Assembly: GCA_023250155.1 (NCBI GenBank)
Contig: JAHFBG010000001.1
Coordinates: forward strand, 491,855 to 555,854
DNA: 64,000 bases
Reading direction: 5' to 3'
From: Candidatus Melainabacteria bacterium
GTDB lineage: Bacteria; Cyanobacteriota; Vampirovibrionia; 2-02-FULL-35-15
The notes under the pieces were generated by a model, which worked only from the letters and a program-made list of their open reading frames with translations, had not been told where the DNA came from and made no database searches. Each line of letters starts with the position of its first letter. The first letter of the stretch is position 1. Below are positions 1-8,749 of this stretch, piece by piece. The position numbers were made by a program, and so were the translations under genes.

Positions 1-601
1 TACTATGAGCACTAAAAATTATTTCTGTAGATCTTAAATCACAATGCTCTAATGAGTTCTGTATTAAATTTGTATAAGATTGTATATAGTCTTCGTCATC
101 GTACCAGCGCTTTATGAGGTATAGCTCTACTTTGTCATTCTTCTTCCCCCACTTATTAACTACAAGTTCTACAGATCCAGTTGTAGTAAAAGAATACTGT
201 GGATATAGTGGGAGAATAACTATTCTTTCATATCGTAACTTTACGATGTCATCTAAAACATTTTCAATGAAAGGCTTACAATAACGAAATCCTATAAAAA
301 CATCCATTTGCAAACTATTTTTATTAAACAAAGCTTGGAGTTTTTCTGCTTGTAAATAAGTAATAGGTATCAATGGGCTGATTGAACCAATTTTTTTATA
401 CATTTCACGAGATGTCATGTCCCTCATATTGGAAATGAGCCAGGCTAAAGGCTTTCTATATAAGAATGCAAATGGAAAATTTAATACCGTAGGATCATTA
501 AATAAATTATATAAAAAAGGTTTTACGGCATTTAGATCATGCGGACCACCAAAATTGATTAGTAATACTGCTATGTTCTTTTTGTTATATTGATTTTGAA
601 T
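1..601 (-). CDS. hemH: Ferrochelatase, C-terminal part beyond window
   Basis: Inserts Fe2+ into a porphyrin ring in the last steps of heme synthesis. The minus-strand frame stays open to the window edge and reads like the N-terminal 200 residues of ferrochelatase: AVLLINFGGP near residue 10, then SPLIPIT, LPLYPQYS and FSAHS. It follows hemN, overlapping its last 17 bases. No ATG, GTG or TTG lies in frame near the conserved beginning. I chose ATT at 601 because AAAGGA sits 7 bases upstream of it, so the start is inferred. An ATT start is rare (infC is the classic case) and a sequencing error upstream is the alternative. The gene lacks its 3' end here. Confidence 0.85.
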   Translation of the reverse strand, partial: MQNQYNKKNIAVLLINFGGPHDLNAVKPFLYNLFNDPTVLNFPFAFLYRKPLAWLISNMRDMTSREMYKKIGSISPLIPITYLQAEKLQALFNKNSLQMDVFIGFRYCKPFIENVLDDIVKLRYERIVILPLYPQYSFTTTGSVELVVNKWGKKNDKVELYLIKRWYDDEDYIQSYTNLIQNSLEHCDLRSTEIIFSAHS

Positions 602-1970
602 AAATCGTTCCTTTATCTTTTCTTTGTAAATAATAATCAAAAACACAGGCTATGTTTCTTAAAAAAAACTTTCCTACAGTAGTCACTTTAATATAATCTT
701 CTGTTAGTTCTATCAAGTTATCATTTTGTAAACCAATTAATTTATCTAGTTCATAAGAGAAATATTTATTAAAAGTTACATCATGCTTTTTTTCAATCTC
801 TTTTTTGAAAACAACGCCATGGCATAAAATCCTCATAATAATTTCTTTTCTTAAAAGATCATTGTTATTTAATACAAAGCCTCTAAATAAGGGCATTTCA
901 CCGAAATTTATTTTTTCATAGTATGGATATAGTTTTTTTATATTTTGAGAAAATATGTTTTGTATGCTACTTATAGCACTAATTCCAAATCCATAAAGAT
1001 CACAATTTGCTTTTGTAGTATAGCCTTGAAAGTTTCTATGCAATGTACCATTTTCTTTGGCTTGCATTAATTCATCCGTAGGTTTAGCAAAATGATCTAA
1101 TCCAATAAAGCCATAATTATTGTCACTGAGCTGGCTTACTGCTTCCTGAAATATTTCTATCTTTATTTCTGAATCTGGCAATGACTCTTCTCTTATGTAT
1201 TTTGCCTGATGTTTTAATAATTGTGGAAGATGAGCATAATGGAAAAGTGCTATACGATCAGGATTTAACTTGATTATTAGATCAACTGTTCTGCTAAAAC
1301 TTGATTTTGATTGATACGGTAATCCATAAATTAAATCCACACTAATAGATTGAAACCCAAGTTCTCGTGCAGCTTTAAAAATAGTATTTGTTTCATCAAA
1401 AGTTTGTACACGGTTTATAGCCTCTTGTACACTAAGTTCAAAATCTTGAATGCCCATACTTAGTCTCTTAAAGCCAAGTTCAGATAGCACTTTCAAGTGT
1501 TCTATACTGGTGACGCGTGGATCTACTTCTACGCCTGCTTCACAACTTTTTGCAATATTAAAACTATCTTTAACCACACTAAAAAGCTCTTTTAATTCAT
1601 CAGGTTGAAAATAAGTAGGAGTACCACCACCGAGATGTATTTGATGAACTTCTCTTTTACCACCTATATTTTTACTTAAACTTTGAATTTCTTTTTTTAT
1701 ATGTTCTAAGTATGGTTTTACAATTGAGTTTTTTTTACTTATTACTACATTACATCCACAAAAAGAACATCTACTCTCGCAAAAAGGCAGATGAAAATAT
1801 AATGAAATAGGTGTACATTTATCATTTGCAAATTTATTAGCTAAAAGAAAATCATCTTTGGTAAAAGCTTCTTTCCATTCAGGAGCAGTAGGATAGCTGG
1901 TATAACGGGGTATGTTTACAGAGTATTTCTCTAGAAGCTGTTTAAAATCAGAATGTGTTTTTGTGGGCAT
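585..1970 (-). CDS. hemN: Oxygen-independent coproporphyrinogen III oxidase
   Basis: Radical SAM enzyme that decarboxylates coproporphyrinogen III to protoporphyrinogen IX without oxygen. The 461-residue protein is full length. YTSYPTAPEW near residues 23-32 is a family signature, and the 4Fe-4S/SAM cysteines are visible as CESRCSFCGC at 64-73, with HLGGGTPTY near 112-120. The extra CxC cysteine at 73 separates true HemN from the related HemW, which is also in this window (22399). It sits between hemE (6-base gap) and hemH (17-base overlap) in a minus-strand heme operon, which supports genuine HemN activity and points to heme made under anoxic conditions. Confidence 0.95.
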   Translation of the reverse strand: MPTKTHSDFKQLLEKYSVNIPRYTSYPTAPEWKEAFTKDDFLLANKFANDKCTPISLYFHLPFCESRCSFCGCNVVISKKNSIVKPYLEHIKKEIQSLSKNIGGKREVHQIHLGGGTPTYFQPDELKELFSVVKDSFNIAKSCEAGVEVDPRVTSIEHLKVLSELGFKRLSMGIQDFELSVQEAINRVQTFDETNTIFKAARELGFQSISVDLIYGLPYQSKSSFSRTVDLIIKLNPDRIALFHYAHLPQLLKHQAKYIREESLPDSEIKIEIFQEAVSQLSDNNYGFIGLDHFAKPTDELMQAKENGTLHRNFQGYTTKANCDLYGFGISAISSIQNIFSQNIKKLYPYYEKINFGEMPLFRGFVLNNNDLLRKEIIMRILCHGVVFKKEIEKKHDVTFNKYFSYELDKLIGLQNDNLIELTEDYIKVTTVGKFFLRNIACVFDYYLQRKDKGTIYSKSI

Positions 1971-1976
1971 AAATAA

Positions 1977-3020
1977 TCATGCCATTACTACTTCATTTGC
2001 AAATTCAAATACTGTATCCACCATGGCATAGACGTTTTCTATTGGTGTAGGTGGTAGGACTCCATGTCCAAGGTTGCATATATAGCCTACTTGCCAGTTT
2101 TTAATTGATTGAATCATTTGCTTAGTTTTTTCACGAACAGTAGCTTGATCAGTAAGAAGTATAGCTGGATCTAAATTCCCTTGAATACCAATACTCGTAC
2201 CAAAGTTGTCACGAACATCCTGTAAGCTATATCTCCAGTCTAAGCTAAGTGCAGCAACTTTTAACATAGATAATTTTGGCAATAAATGAGAAGCATTGTT
2301 TGCATAAAGAATAATAGGTACCTTTAGTGGCATGAGATCACTAATCAAATGCTTTAAATATGGAAGTGCAAATGTTTTATAATCCTCTAGTGATAAGATT
2401 CCTGCCCAGGTATCAAATATTTGTAAAACACTAGCTCCTGAGTTGACTTGCATTGTCAGGTATAAAAACAATGTATTTGTAATTTTACTGAGTAATTGAT
2501 GTGCTGCTTGAGGATTGGTATATAGAAACTTTTTTGCTTTATAAAAATTTGTTGAACTATAACCTTCTGTCATATAACAAAACAATGTCCATGGTGCACC
2601 GCTAAAACCTATAATAGGAACCTTTTCTCCTGCTATTTTCTTTAGCATATTAATTGCAGTTAAAGTAGGATAGGTTTCTTCATTGGCTAGAGGAATCTGT
2701 AATTTTTTTATGTCTGCTTCATTTGAAATTAAATTGTTGATTCTTGGTCCATCTTCTGTAAACTCAAGCTCAAGTCCCATCTTTTGTGCTGGAAGTAAAA
2801 TATCTGAAAAAACAATTATTGCATCTGTATTAAATCTTTTATATGGTTGTAAGCTTACCTCAACAGCAAGCTCAGGATTATTACAAAGATCTAAAAAACC
2901 AACTTCTTGTCTAATCTTTTGATATTCAGGAAGATATCTACCTGCTTGCCTCATTAACCAAATAGGAGGACGAGGTACAATTTCATGATTTAAAGCCTTT
3001 AATAATAAATCGTTTTGCAT
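1977..3020 (-). CDS. hemE: Uroporphyrinogen decarboxylase
   Basis: Decarboxylates the four acetate side chains of uroporphyrinogen III to give coproporphyrinogen III, the substrate of the HemN encoded next. The 347-residue protein has the usual length, with the conserved WLMRQAGRYLPEY at 21-33 and GFSGAPWTL near 138-146. The start ATG at 3020 has no Shine-Dalgarno, but TACAAT lies 6 bases upstream, suggesting a leaderless transcript that begins the hemE-hemN-hemH operon. The flavin reductase gene upstream ends at 3061, leaving only about 40 bases for this promoter. Confidence 0.96.
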   Translation of the reverse strand: MQNDLLLKALNHEIVPRPPIWLMRQAGRYLPEYQKIRQEVGFLDLCNNPELAVEVSLQPYKRFNTDAIIVFSDILLPAQKMGLELEFTEDGPRINNLISNEADIKKLQIPLANEETYPTLTAINMLKKIAGEKVPIIGFSGAPWTLFCYMTEGYSSTNFYKAKKFLYTNPQAAHQLLSKITNTLFLYLTMQVNSGASVLQIFDTWAGILSLEDYKTFALPYLKHLISDLMPLKVPIILYANNASHLLPKLSMLKVAALSLDWRYSLQDVRDNFGTSIGIQGNLDPAILLTDQATVREKTKQMIQSIKNWQVGYICNLGHGVLPPTPIENVYAMVDTVFEFANEVVMA

Positions 3021-3026
3021 ATGAAT

Positions 3027-3032
3027 ATTGTA
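3027..3032 (-). promoter_or_regulatory. Putative -10 hexamer of hemE (leaderless)
   Basis: TACAAT on the minus strand lies 6 bases before the hemE ATG and matches TATAAT in five of six positions. No clear -35 consensus is seen and no ribosome binding site fits between it and the start codon, so transcription would begin at or next to the ATG. Confidence 0.45.
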
Positions 3033-3060
3033 CCGTAACGGATATGTCCTGACCGATTTA

Positions 3061-3576
3061 TTAAATAATCTGTAAAAGACTATTCAACATATCATGGATT
3101 TTAGATATTACCTTTGGATTTTTTATTTTTCCTTCTTCAAAATCCTCACCATATGAATAAACCGTAGGTTGAACAGATAAAACGTGAACCTCATAAGAAA
3201 GTATTTTCATAAGCTCGCTTGATGCAAGGTATGACATTACACCACCAGCATTGCAAATAATGCCTGCACACTTCTTTTCCATAGCACTGCATGTAATATC
3301 TAAAAAGTTTTTTAAAGGACCTGGAACTGAATAACAATACACTGGCATAGCTACAATATAGCCTTCTGCTTGTTCCATCAGCTTATAAGCATTTTGTAGG
3401 TCTTCATTGTATTGTTCTAATTTTCTACCGTCACAAAATTGTAATTGAAGATTCCTTAAATCAATAAGCTTATGTTCTATATCTTTTTGATTAAGAACTT
3501 GTACTGTTTCATCCACAATAATTGCTGTCTTAGAATTTGGATTTAAACTTCCTTGAATTAAAACTATTTTTGCCAT
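3061..3576 (-). CDS. NADPH-dependent FMN reductase family protein
   Basis: Small flavodoxin-fold protein of 171 residues, of the NADPH-dependent FMN reductase/iron-sulfur flavoprotein type. GSLNPNSKT at 9-17 matches the FMN phosphate loop, and PVYCYSVPGPLKNFLD near 98-113 is the second flavin-contacting segment of the family. The substrate cannot be told from sequence. It begins 4 bases after the glmS stop codon and is therefore probably cotranscribed with glmS. Hydrophobic beta strands alternate with helices as expected and no export signal is present, so it should be cytosolic. Confidence 0.75.
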   Translation of the reverse strand: MAKIVLIQGSLNPNSKTAIIVDETVQVLNQKDIEHKLIDLRNLQLQFCDGRKLEQYNEDLQNAYKLMEQAEGYIVAMPVYCYSVPGPLKNFLDITCSAMEKKCAGIICNAGGVMSYLASSELMKILSYEVHVLSVQPTVYSYGEDFEEGKIKNPKVISKIHDMLNSLLQII

Positions 3577-3580
3577 ACAG

Positions 3581-5464
3581 TTATTCTACCGTTACTGATT
3601 TTGCCAGATTACGAGGCTGGTCTACATCACGTCCTAAATGCTCTGCAATATAGTATGAAAGAAATTGTAATGGAATAACAGTTAAAAACGGGCTTATTAA
3701 TTCTGTTATAGGCGGAATACGTAAAATTGTATCAAATATACTTTCAACCTTTTTATCTCCATCCACAGCTACAGCAATCATAGGTGCTTGACGGCTTTTT
3801 GCTTCTAAACTATTTTGGAAAACTCTGTCATATGTTTCACCAGGCACAATAATTGAAACGACAGGAACTTTAGTATCTAAGACTGCAATTGGACCGTGTT
3901 TCATCTCACCAGAAGCATATCCGCTTGCATGAATATAACTAAGCTCTTTTAGCTTTAATGCTGCTTCTAATGCAATTGGATAGTTTATTCCTCTTCCAAT
4001 AAAAACAAAGTCAGGATTGTTGGCATATTGTAGAACCTGCTTTTGATAGTGTTCTTGTCTTGTTAATGTCTGATCAATAAGCTGTGGAATAAGTCTAAGT
4101 TCTTGTTTTACTAAACTCAATTTTTTAGGGTTGCTTGAATCTATAGTCTCTGCTATATAAATAGCAAGCATGTATAAGACAGTCATTTGTGCAAGAAATG
4201 TTTTAGTAGCTGCCACACTTACTTCAAGCCCTGCTTTACTTATAAGTAAATGTTCTTTTGCTAAATCTGCTAATGCAGAGTCTTGTTTATTTGTAATTCC
4301 AACAAAAGTTGCACCTTTTGAAATAGCCTTTTTAACAGCAGCTAAAGTATCAGCGGTTTCTCCTGATTGGCTGATTCCTATAACTAGTGATTTCTCTGTT
4401 AGTAATGGTTTTGAGTTTAAGTACTCACTTGCAAATTGAACTTCAGTAGGAATAGAGGTTAGATTTTCAAAAACATATTTCCCTACTAAACCTGCATGAT
4501 AAGCAGTTCCACAAGCAAGGATTAGAATGCGATCTATGGTTTTTAAAAAGTCTGGGGTTAATTTTAAATGATTAAACTGTATTGGTTTCTCATGACTAGG
4601 TAAAAAATCTTTCAATAAATTTGATACAACTTCAGCTTGTTCATTTATTTCTTTTGCAAGATAATGCTTAAATCCTCTTTTGTCTAAAATGTCTTTTGAC
4701 CTGGTAACAGTCTGAATTTCTTTTTTTAAAATTTCTCCCTTTAAGTTATAGAAATTTATATTTTCCTTTGAAATCTCAGCAATTTCATTATCTTCTAGCC
4801 GTATGATTTTTTCAACAAATTGACTTACTGTTGCACTATCACTAGCTAAATAGTTTTCACCACTACCAATTCCTATAACAAGAGGAGCTTCTCTACGTAC
4901 AGCATAGATTTTATCAGGTTCTTGTTTAAACAAAATCCCTAGTGCATAACTACCCTCTAGCTCATTTACAGATTTAAAAATTGATTTTAAAATCGAATTG
5001 GTTTCTTTAAAATTGTAAGAAATCAATTGAACCACTACTTCAGTATCTGTTTCTGTAGCAAACTTATAACCTTTTTGAATAAGGGAATCTCTAACTTCTT
5101 GATAATTTCTAATAATGCCATTGTGGACAACTGCTATTTTTTCATCAGAATCAAAATGTGGGTGTGCATTTATATCAGAAGGCTCACCATGTGTAGCCCA
5201 ACGAGTATGACCAATGCCACAACTTACATGTCCACTCTTTCCGTTTTTACCATTCTTTCCATTTGCACCATTTAGTAAATGTTCTTTCTTTAATACTTCT
5301 TCAAGATTTGATAATTTCCCAACTGATTTAACAACATTTAGATTTTCCCCTTTATGAATAGCAATACCTGTAGAGTCGTACCCTCTATATTCAAGACATC
5401 TTAATCCCTTTAATAAAACAGGGATAATTTCTTTATTTCCAATATATCCAATAATGCCGCACAT
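3581..5464 (-). CDS. glmS: Glutamine-fructose-6-phosphate aminotransferase
   Basis: Makes glucosamine-6-phosphate from fructose-6-phosphate and glutamine, the first step to UDP-GlcNAc for peptidoglycan and LPS. The protein has the N-terminal nucleophile Cys2 (MCGIIGYIG), a glutaminase domain to about residue 240, and two SIS sugar-binding domains with GTAYHAG and SQSGETADT. The C-terminal DQPRNLAKSVTVE is intact. At residues 65-76 a low-complexity NGANGKNGKNGK stretch interrupts the glutaminase domain before GIGHTRWATHG; it comes from a 9-base tandem repeat. The leader is only about 15-20 bases, so there is no room for a glmS ribozyme. Confidence 0.96.
   Translation of the reverse strand: MCGIIGYIGNKEIIPVLLKGLRCLEYRGYDSTGIAIHKGENLNVVKSVGKLSNLEEVLKKEHLLNGANGKNGKNGKSGHVSCGIGHTRWATHGEPSDINAHPHFDSDEKIAVVHNGIIRNYQEVRDSLIQKGYKFATETDTEVVVQLISYNFKETNSILKSIFKSVNELEGSYALGILFKQEPDKIYAVRREAPLVIGIGSGENYLASDSATVSQFVEKIIRLEDNEIAEISKENINFYNLKGEILKKEIQTVTRSKDILDKRGFKHYLAKEINEQAEVVSNLLKDFLPSHEKPIQFNHLKLTPDFLKTIDRILILACGTAYHAGLVGKYVFENLTSIPTEVQFASEYLNSKPLLTEKSLVIGISQSGETADTLAAVKKAISKGATFVGITNKQDSALADLAKEHLLISKAGLEVSVAATKTFLAQMTVLYMLAIYIAETIDSSNPKKLSLVKQELRLIPQLIDQTLTRQEHYQKQVLQYANNPDFVFIGRGINYPIALEAALKLKELSYIHASGYASGEMKHGPIAVLDTKVPVVSIIVPGETYDRVFQNSLEAKSRQAPMIAVAVDGDKKVESIFDTILRIPPITELISPFLTVIPLQFLSYYIAEHLGRDVDQPRNLAKSVTVE
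5227..5272 (-). repeat. 9-base tandem repeat inside glmS
   Basis: Read on the minus strand, AATGGAAAG, AATGGTAAA and AACGGAAAG follow one another and encode NGK three times, with a related AATGGTGCA before them. The unit is a multiple of three and so keeps the frame. It lies in a loop of the GlmS glutaminase domain. Confidence 0.7.
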
Positions 5465-5484
5465 GGGAAGGACCTCAAGGTTAA

Positions 5485-5490
5485 ATTATA
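5485..5490 (-). promoter_or_regulatory. Putative -10 element of glmS
   Basis: A perfect TATAAT on the minus strand lies 20 bases upstream of the glmS ATG. It leaves a short leader containing TTGAGG as a possible ribosome binding site. No convincing -35 element was seen. Confidence 0.5.
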
Positions 5491-5503
5491 CCCCATGATT
5501 GTC

Positions 5504-7612
5504 TTAACTCAACCCCAATGCCTTCTTAGCAGAATTAGTAATTTCATTTAATAAAGACCCGCCACCGGTAATTATTTGTGCTAAGCCACCATTAGTTTTA
5601 ACGAAGTCTAAAACCTGTGTAATATTTGGTGTGCAATTTGTATTTGTACAGCCACAAACTGTTTTGTCACAGGCTAATCCACCACTACTAGTTATAGTAG
5701 GAGGTAAGGAAGGATTAGAAATAGTTTGTGATACTGATGTACTATCTGTTCCACTAATGGTTTGTTTTAAGCTAATTGAAGCGTCACCTTGTGAAAAATC
5801 TGCTTGTACTTTTGCACTAAATGATCCATCGGATCTACTTGTGATGGTTACTGTATCAAAAGCAGTCATTGAATCTTTAGAGAAAGAATCTATTTTAACT
5901 TTTGCTCCCCCAATTGATGCTCCTGTGCTACCAAGAATAGTAACAATTGATTTACCTCCTGTTGTAGTAGTAGCATTGATTTTAGTTAAAACTATTGGGG
6001 TTACAGCAGGCACTACCTTTGCAAAGCCTGTTATTTGTGGTGTACCCAAAACAGTATCTCTTGATGTTAGTGCAAGGAGATCACTAGCAGTTGTAATTTG
6101 TGATGCACCAGTAGCGTCATTTATAGCACCACCCACTACAATATTTTGAGCAAGTGCACGTGTAGAGCCTGCTGCAAATGCTGAAAAGTTTTGAGGATTA
6201 GAAATATTAGTAGTACTATTCACAGATAATACACCAGGAGTGTTAACTATAGCTCCTGACAAGGGTTCAAAAAAAGCAACACTTATAGTGTAAGTGTCTC
6301 CATCCATAGAACCTTGTGCATTTAAACTAAGATTATTAATTGTAATAGTGGTTTTAACACTTGAAGGATCTGTAGTCCCTGAATTTTTTCTAAGCGGAAT
6401 TACAATACTTCCAAAAGGAGCATTGAGATCATCAGCATTAGTCATAACTAAGACTGGTGCTGAATTTATAACTAGTGAACTATCAGACAATGTTATGTCA
6501 GAAGTGTTTAATGCATTAGAGAAGAGCGTGGGTGAAGAAGGTATTAACCATAGGTTTATTGTATTGTTTTCAGCATTTGAGCTAACAGATGGATTTATAA
6601 GTGTGGCTGAGGATTGTCCACCGATTGGGATACTGTCATTGTTAAGCTCTTCAATTTGAATCTTACTTGTACTAGCTGTAGCGTTTATTAATATAGGAGT
6701 TGTACTTATTTCATTTGTAGAAATCTCTCCTTTTTGTGATGTAACTGCCTCAGTCACATAACTAATTTTTGTAGCTTGTTGAGGCGTACCAATATTTGCT
6801 GTTCCTACAGTTTCAGATCTTGTGGGATTGTCTATATTGTTTTTTGCAATTATAGTTGCATTTAAAGGACCAGTTACAGTACTTGAACAAAAAATATCTT
6901 GAGAATCTAGTCTTAGTAAAATGGAATCAATCATATTTCCATCTGCAATCGTATTTACTGCAGACACTACAAATCTGATTTTTGCAGGAGTAGTACTTGT
7001 AGCTGGAACAAGTCCATTAATTGCAGTAAGTAACCCGCTAACAGCATTACATTGAACAGTAAAACCGGCTGTGGCAGTACAGGTAGGAAGTGAAAAATCA
7101 TTTACAGTAGATAAATCACTGCTTGCTCCAACAATATCATCATCATCGTCAATTACATCACACCCTGTAGGTAGGCTAACTTCAAACACGGTGGCATTAA
7201 TTCCGCCAATGCTTGCTATAAAAGTATTTAATCCCCCTGGATCACCTGAACTTGCACCACCTTGATCTCCTGCACTTTCAGATATTAAAATACCTCTGCT
7301 TAGTCCTTGGACAGTGGGTTGTGCTTGAGTTATTATTCCACTCACTGTAGTTAAAGTAGCTCCACCTGTGAAGAATGGTGGTGGTGAGCAAAAGGAGCCA
7401 CTTGAACTAATGTTTGATCTAACACTCTCTGTGTTAGTCTGTAAAGTTGCTAAGTCTAACCCTACTGTAGTCAATGTCCCATTTACAATCTTATTAATGC
7501 AAACAGTATTATCTTTAAACAGTTGCACACCTTGCACATCAAAGGCTGCTTGTGCTTTATTTGAAACTAAAAAAAACATTAAAAGAATAATAACAGGTAT
7601 CTTTTTGTTCAT
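5504..7612 (-). CDS. Large secreted Ser/Thr-rich protein, unknown function
   Basis: A 702-residue protein with a clear Sec signal peptide (MNKKIPVIILLMFFLVSNK, cleaved near AQA-AF at 22-24). The mature part is rich in Ser, Thr, Asn and Gly with many short beta-prone segments, typical of surface or extracellular proteins. A cluster of cysteines near residue 640 (CDKTVCGCTNTNC) precedes a short C-terminal helix ending in KKALGLS. The segment around 570-600 (GGKSIVTILGSTGASI) resembles a beta-sandwich repeat of the Ig-like kind. No catalytic motif is recognised. It stands alone between glmS and korB, 39 bases downstream of the glmS promoter region and transcribed in the same direction. Confidence 0.75.
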   Translation of the reverse strand: MNKKIPVIILLMFFLVSNKAQAAFDVQGVQLFKDNTVCINKIVNGTLTTVGLDLATLQTNTESVRSNISSSGSFCSPPPFFTGGATLTTVSGIITQAQPTVQGLSRGILISESAGDQGGASSGDPGGLNTFIASIGGINATVFEVSLPTGCDVIDDDDDIVGASSDLSTVNDFSLPTCTATAGFTVQCNAVSGLLTAINGLVPATSTTPAKIRFVVSAVNTIADGNMIDSILLRLDSQDIFCSSTVTGPLNATIIAKNNIDNPTRSETVGTANIGTPQQATKISYVTEAVTSQKGEISTNEISTTPILINATASTSKIQIEELNNDSIPIGGQSSATLINPSVSSNAENNTINLWLIPSSPTLFSNALNTSDITLSDSSLVINSAPVLVMTNADDLNAPFGSIVIPLRKNSGTTDPSSVKTTITINNLSLNAQGSMDGDTYTISVAFFEPLSGAIVNTPGVLSVNSTTNISNPQNFSAFAAGSTRALAQNIVVGGAINDATGASQITTASDLLALTSRDTVLGTPQITGFAKVVPAVTPIVLTKINATTTTGGKSIVTILGSTGASIGGAKVKIDSFSKDSMTAFDTVTITSRSDGSFSAKVQADFSQGDASISLKQTISGTDSTSVSQTISNPSLPPTITSSGGLACDKTVCGCTNTNCTPNITQVLDFVKTNGGLAQIITGGGSLLNEITNSAKKALGLS

Positions 7613-7732
7613 GTAATTATGACTCCTACCATTCTATTGAAATAAGCTATATAAACTTTAATATTAATACATCTAAGAAAGCTTGTCTGAAATTATTATG
7701 TTTGTTTGATCAAATCTTTAGCTAATAACTGC

Positions 7733-8749
7733 TTACGATACTACCCACGTATCGCCACTATTTAAAACTTGTTCAAGTGTTTGTACTTTTTTTTGTTTTG
7801 CAATTTGTTCTTGTTCGTATAGTCTATCTTGGTATGTAGGTTCTTCTACTCTTCTGAACACACCAAATGCTACAGGAAACTCACTATTTTCAATACCCAT
7901 TTGACCTAAAACATATCCTAGAGCTCTATCTTCAGCTGTTTCTTGATGTAACAATGCATCTTTTGAGCTTCCGTTTGTATTTGAGATAATCTCCGGATGA
8001 AAACCACTTAGTTTAATAGCATGATCATGATTCTTACCGAATATAAGAGGCTTACTATCTTCTAAATAAACAGAATGATCATCCTTTACATCTTTTCCAG
8101 TGTAGTTTTCAAATGCTGCATCATTAAAGACTACACAGTTTTGGAGTATTTCAATAAAAGCCATTCCTCTATGAGCTGCTGCTTTTTTAAAAACTTCTGT
8201 CATATGTTTTACGTTTTTGTCTACAGTTCTTGCTACAAAGGTAGCACCTGCTGCAATGGCAAGGGAGATAGGATTTACTGGGTTGTCAATAGATCCCATG
8301 GGTGTTGATTTTGTCTTTTTCCCAAGCTCAGATGTAGGAGAATATTGACCTTTTGTAAGACCATAAATTCTATTGTTGAATAAAAGAACTTTTAAGTCTT
8401 GGTTCCTGCGCATAGCATGAATAAAATGATTTCCACCAATGCTTAAACCATCACCATCACCAGTTACTACCCATACTGATAGATCAGGGTTTGTAGATTT
8501 TACCCCAGTTGCTACTGTTAGTGGTCGTCCGTGAATGGTATGAAATCCATAACAGCTCATGTAGTGAGGAAATCTGCTTGAGCAGCCAATTCCTGAAACA
8601 AAAACAATTTTTTCTTTTGGAACACCCAGTGTTGGCATTACTGCTTGAATGGCAGATAAAATAGCATAATCACCACAGCCAGGACACCATCTAATATCAT
8701 TTTCTGATTCAAAATCTACTTTTGTATATTTGGGTAGTTCTATTGCCAT
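7733..8749 (-). CDS. korB: 2-oxoacid:ferredoxin oxidoreductase, beta subunit
   Basis: TPP-binding subunit of a two-subunit 2-oxoglutarate/2-oxoacid:ferredoxin oxidoreductase, which oxidatively decarboxylates a 2-oxoacid with CoA and passes electrons to ferredoxin. CPGCGD at 22-27 supplies cluster cysteines, and GDGDGLSIGGNHF near 97-109 is the Mg-TPP site. The 338-residue length is normal. The ATG overlaps the korA stop codon by one base (TAATG), a sign of translational coupling. The true substrate (2-oxoglutarate, pyruvate or another 2-oxoacid) cannot be fixed from sequence; the Kor assignment is by overall resemblance. Confidence 0.88.
   Translation of the reverse strand: MAIELPKYTKVDFESENDIRWCPGCGDYAILSAIQAVMPTLGVPKEKIVFVSGIGCSSRFPHYMSCYGFHTIHGRPLTVATGVKSTNPDLSVWVVTGDGDGLSIGGNHFIHAMRRNQDLKVLLFNNRIYGLTKGQYSPTSELGKKTKSTPMGSIDNPVNPISLAIAAGATFVARTVDKNVKHMTEVFKKAAAHRGMAFIEILQNCVVFNDAAFENYTGKDVKDDHSVYLEDSKPLIFGKNHDHAIKLSGFHPEIISNTNGSSKDALLHQETAEDRALGYVLGQMGIENSEFPVAFGVFRRVEEPTYQDRLYEQEQIAKQKKVQTLEQVLNSGDTWVVS

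Noticed and set aside
5465..5503. glmS ribozyme
   Set aside because: The leader is only about 20 bases from a good -10 element and there is no space for the ribozyme fold.
5631..7265. Several plus-strand frames opposite the large secreted protein
   Set aside because: No ribosome binding sites, and the composition mirrors the Ser/Thr-rich codons of the minus-strand gene, which has a clear signal peptide.
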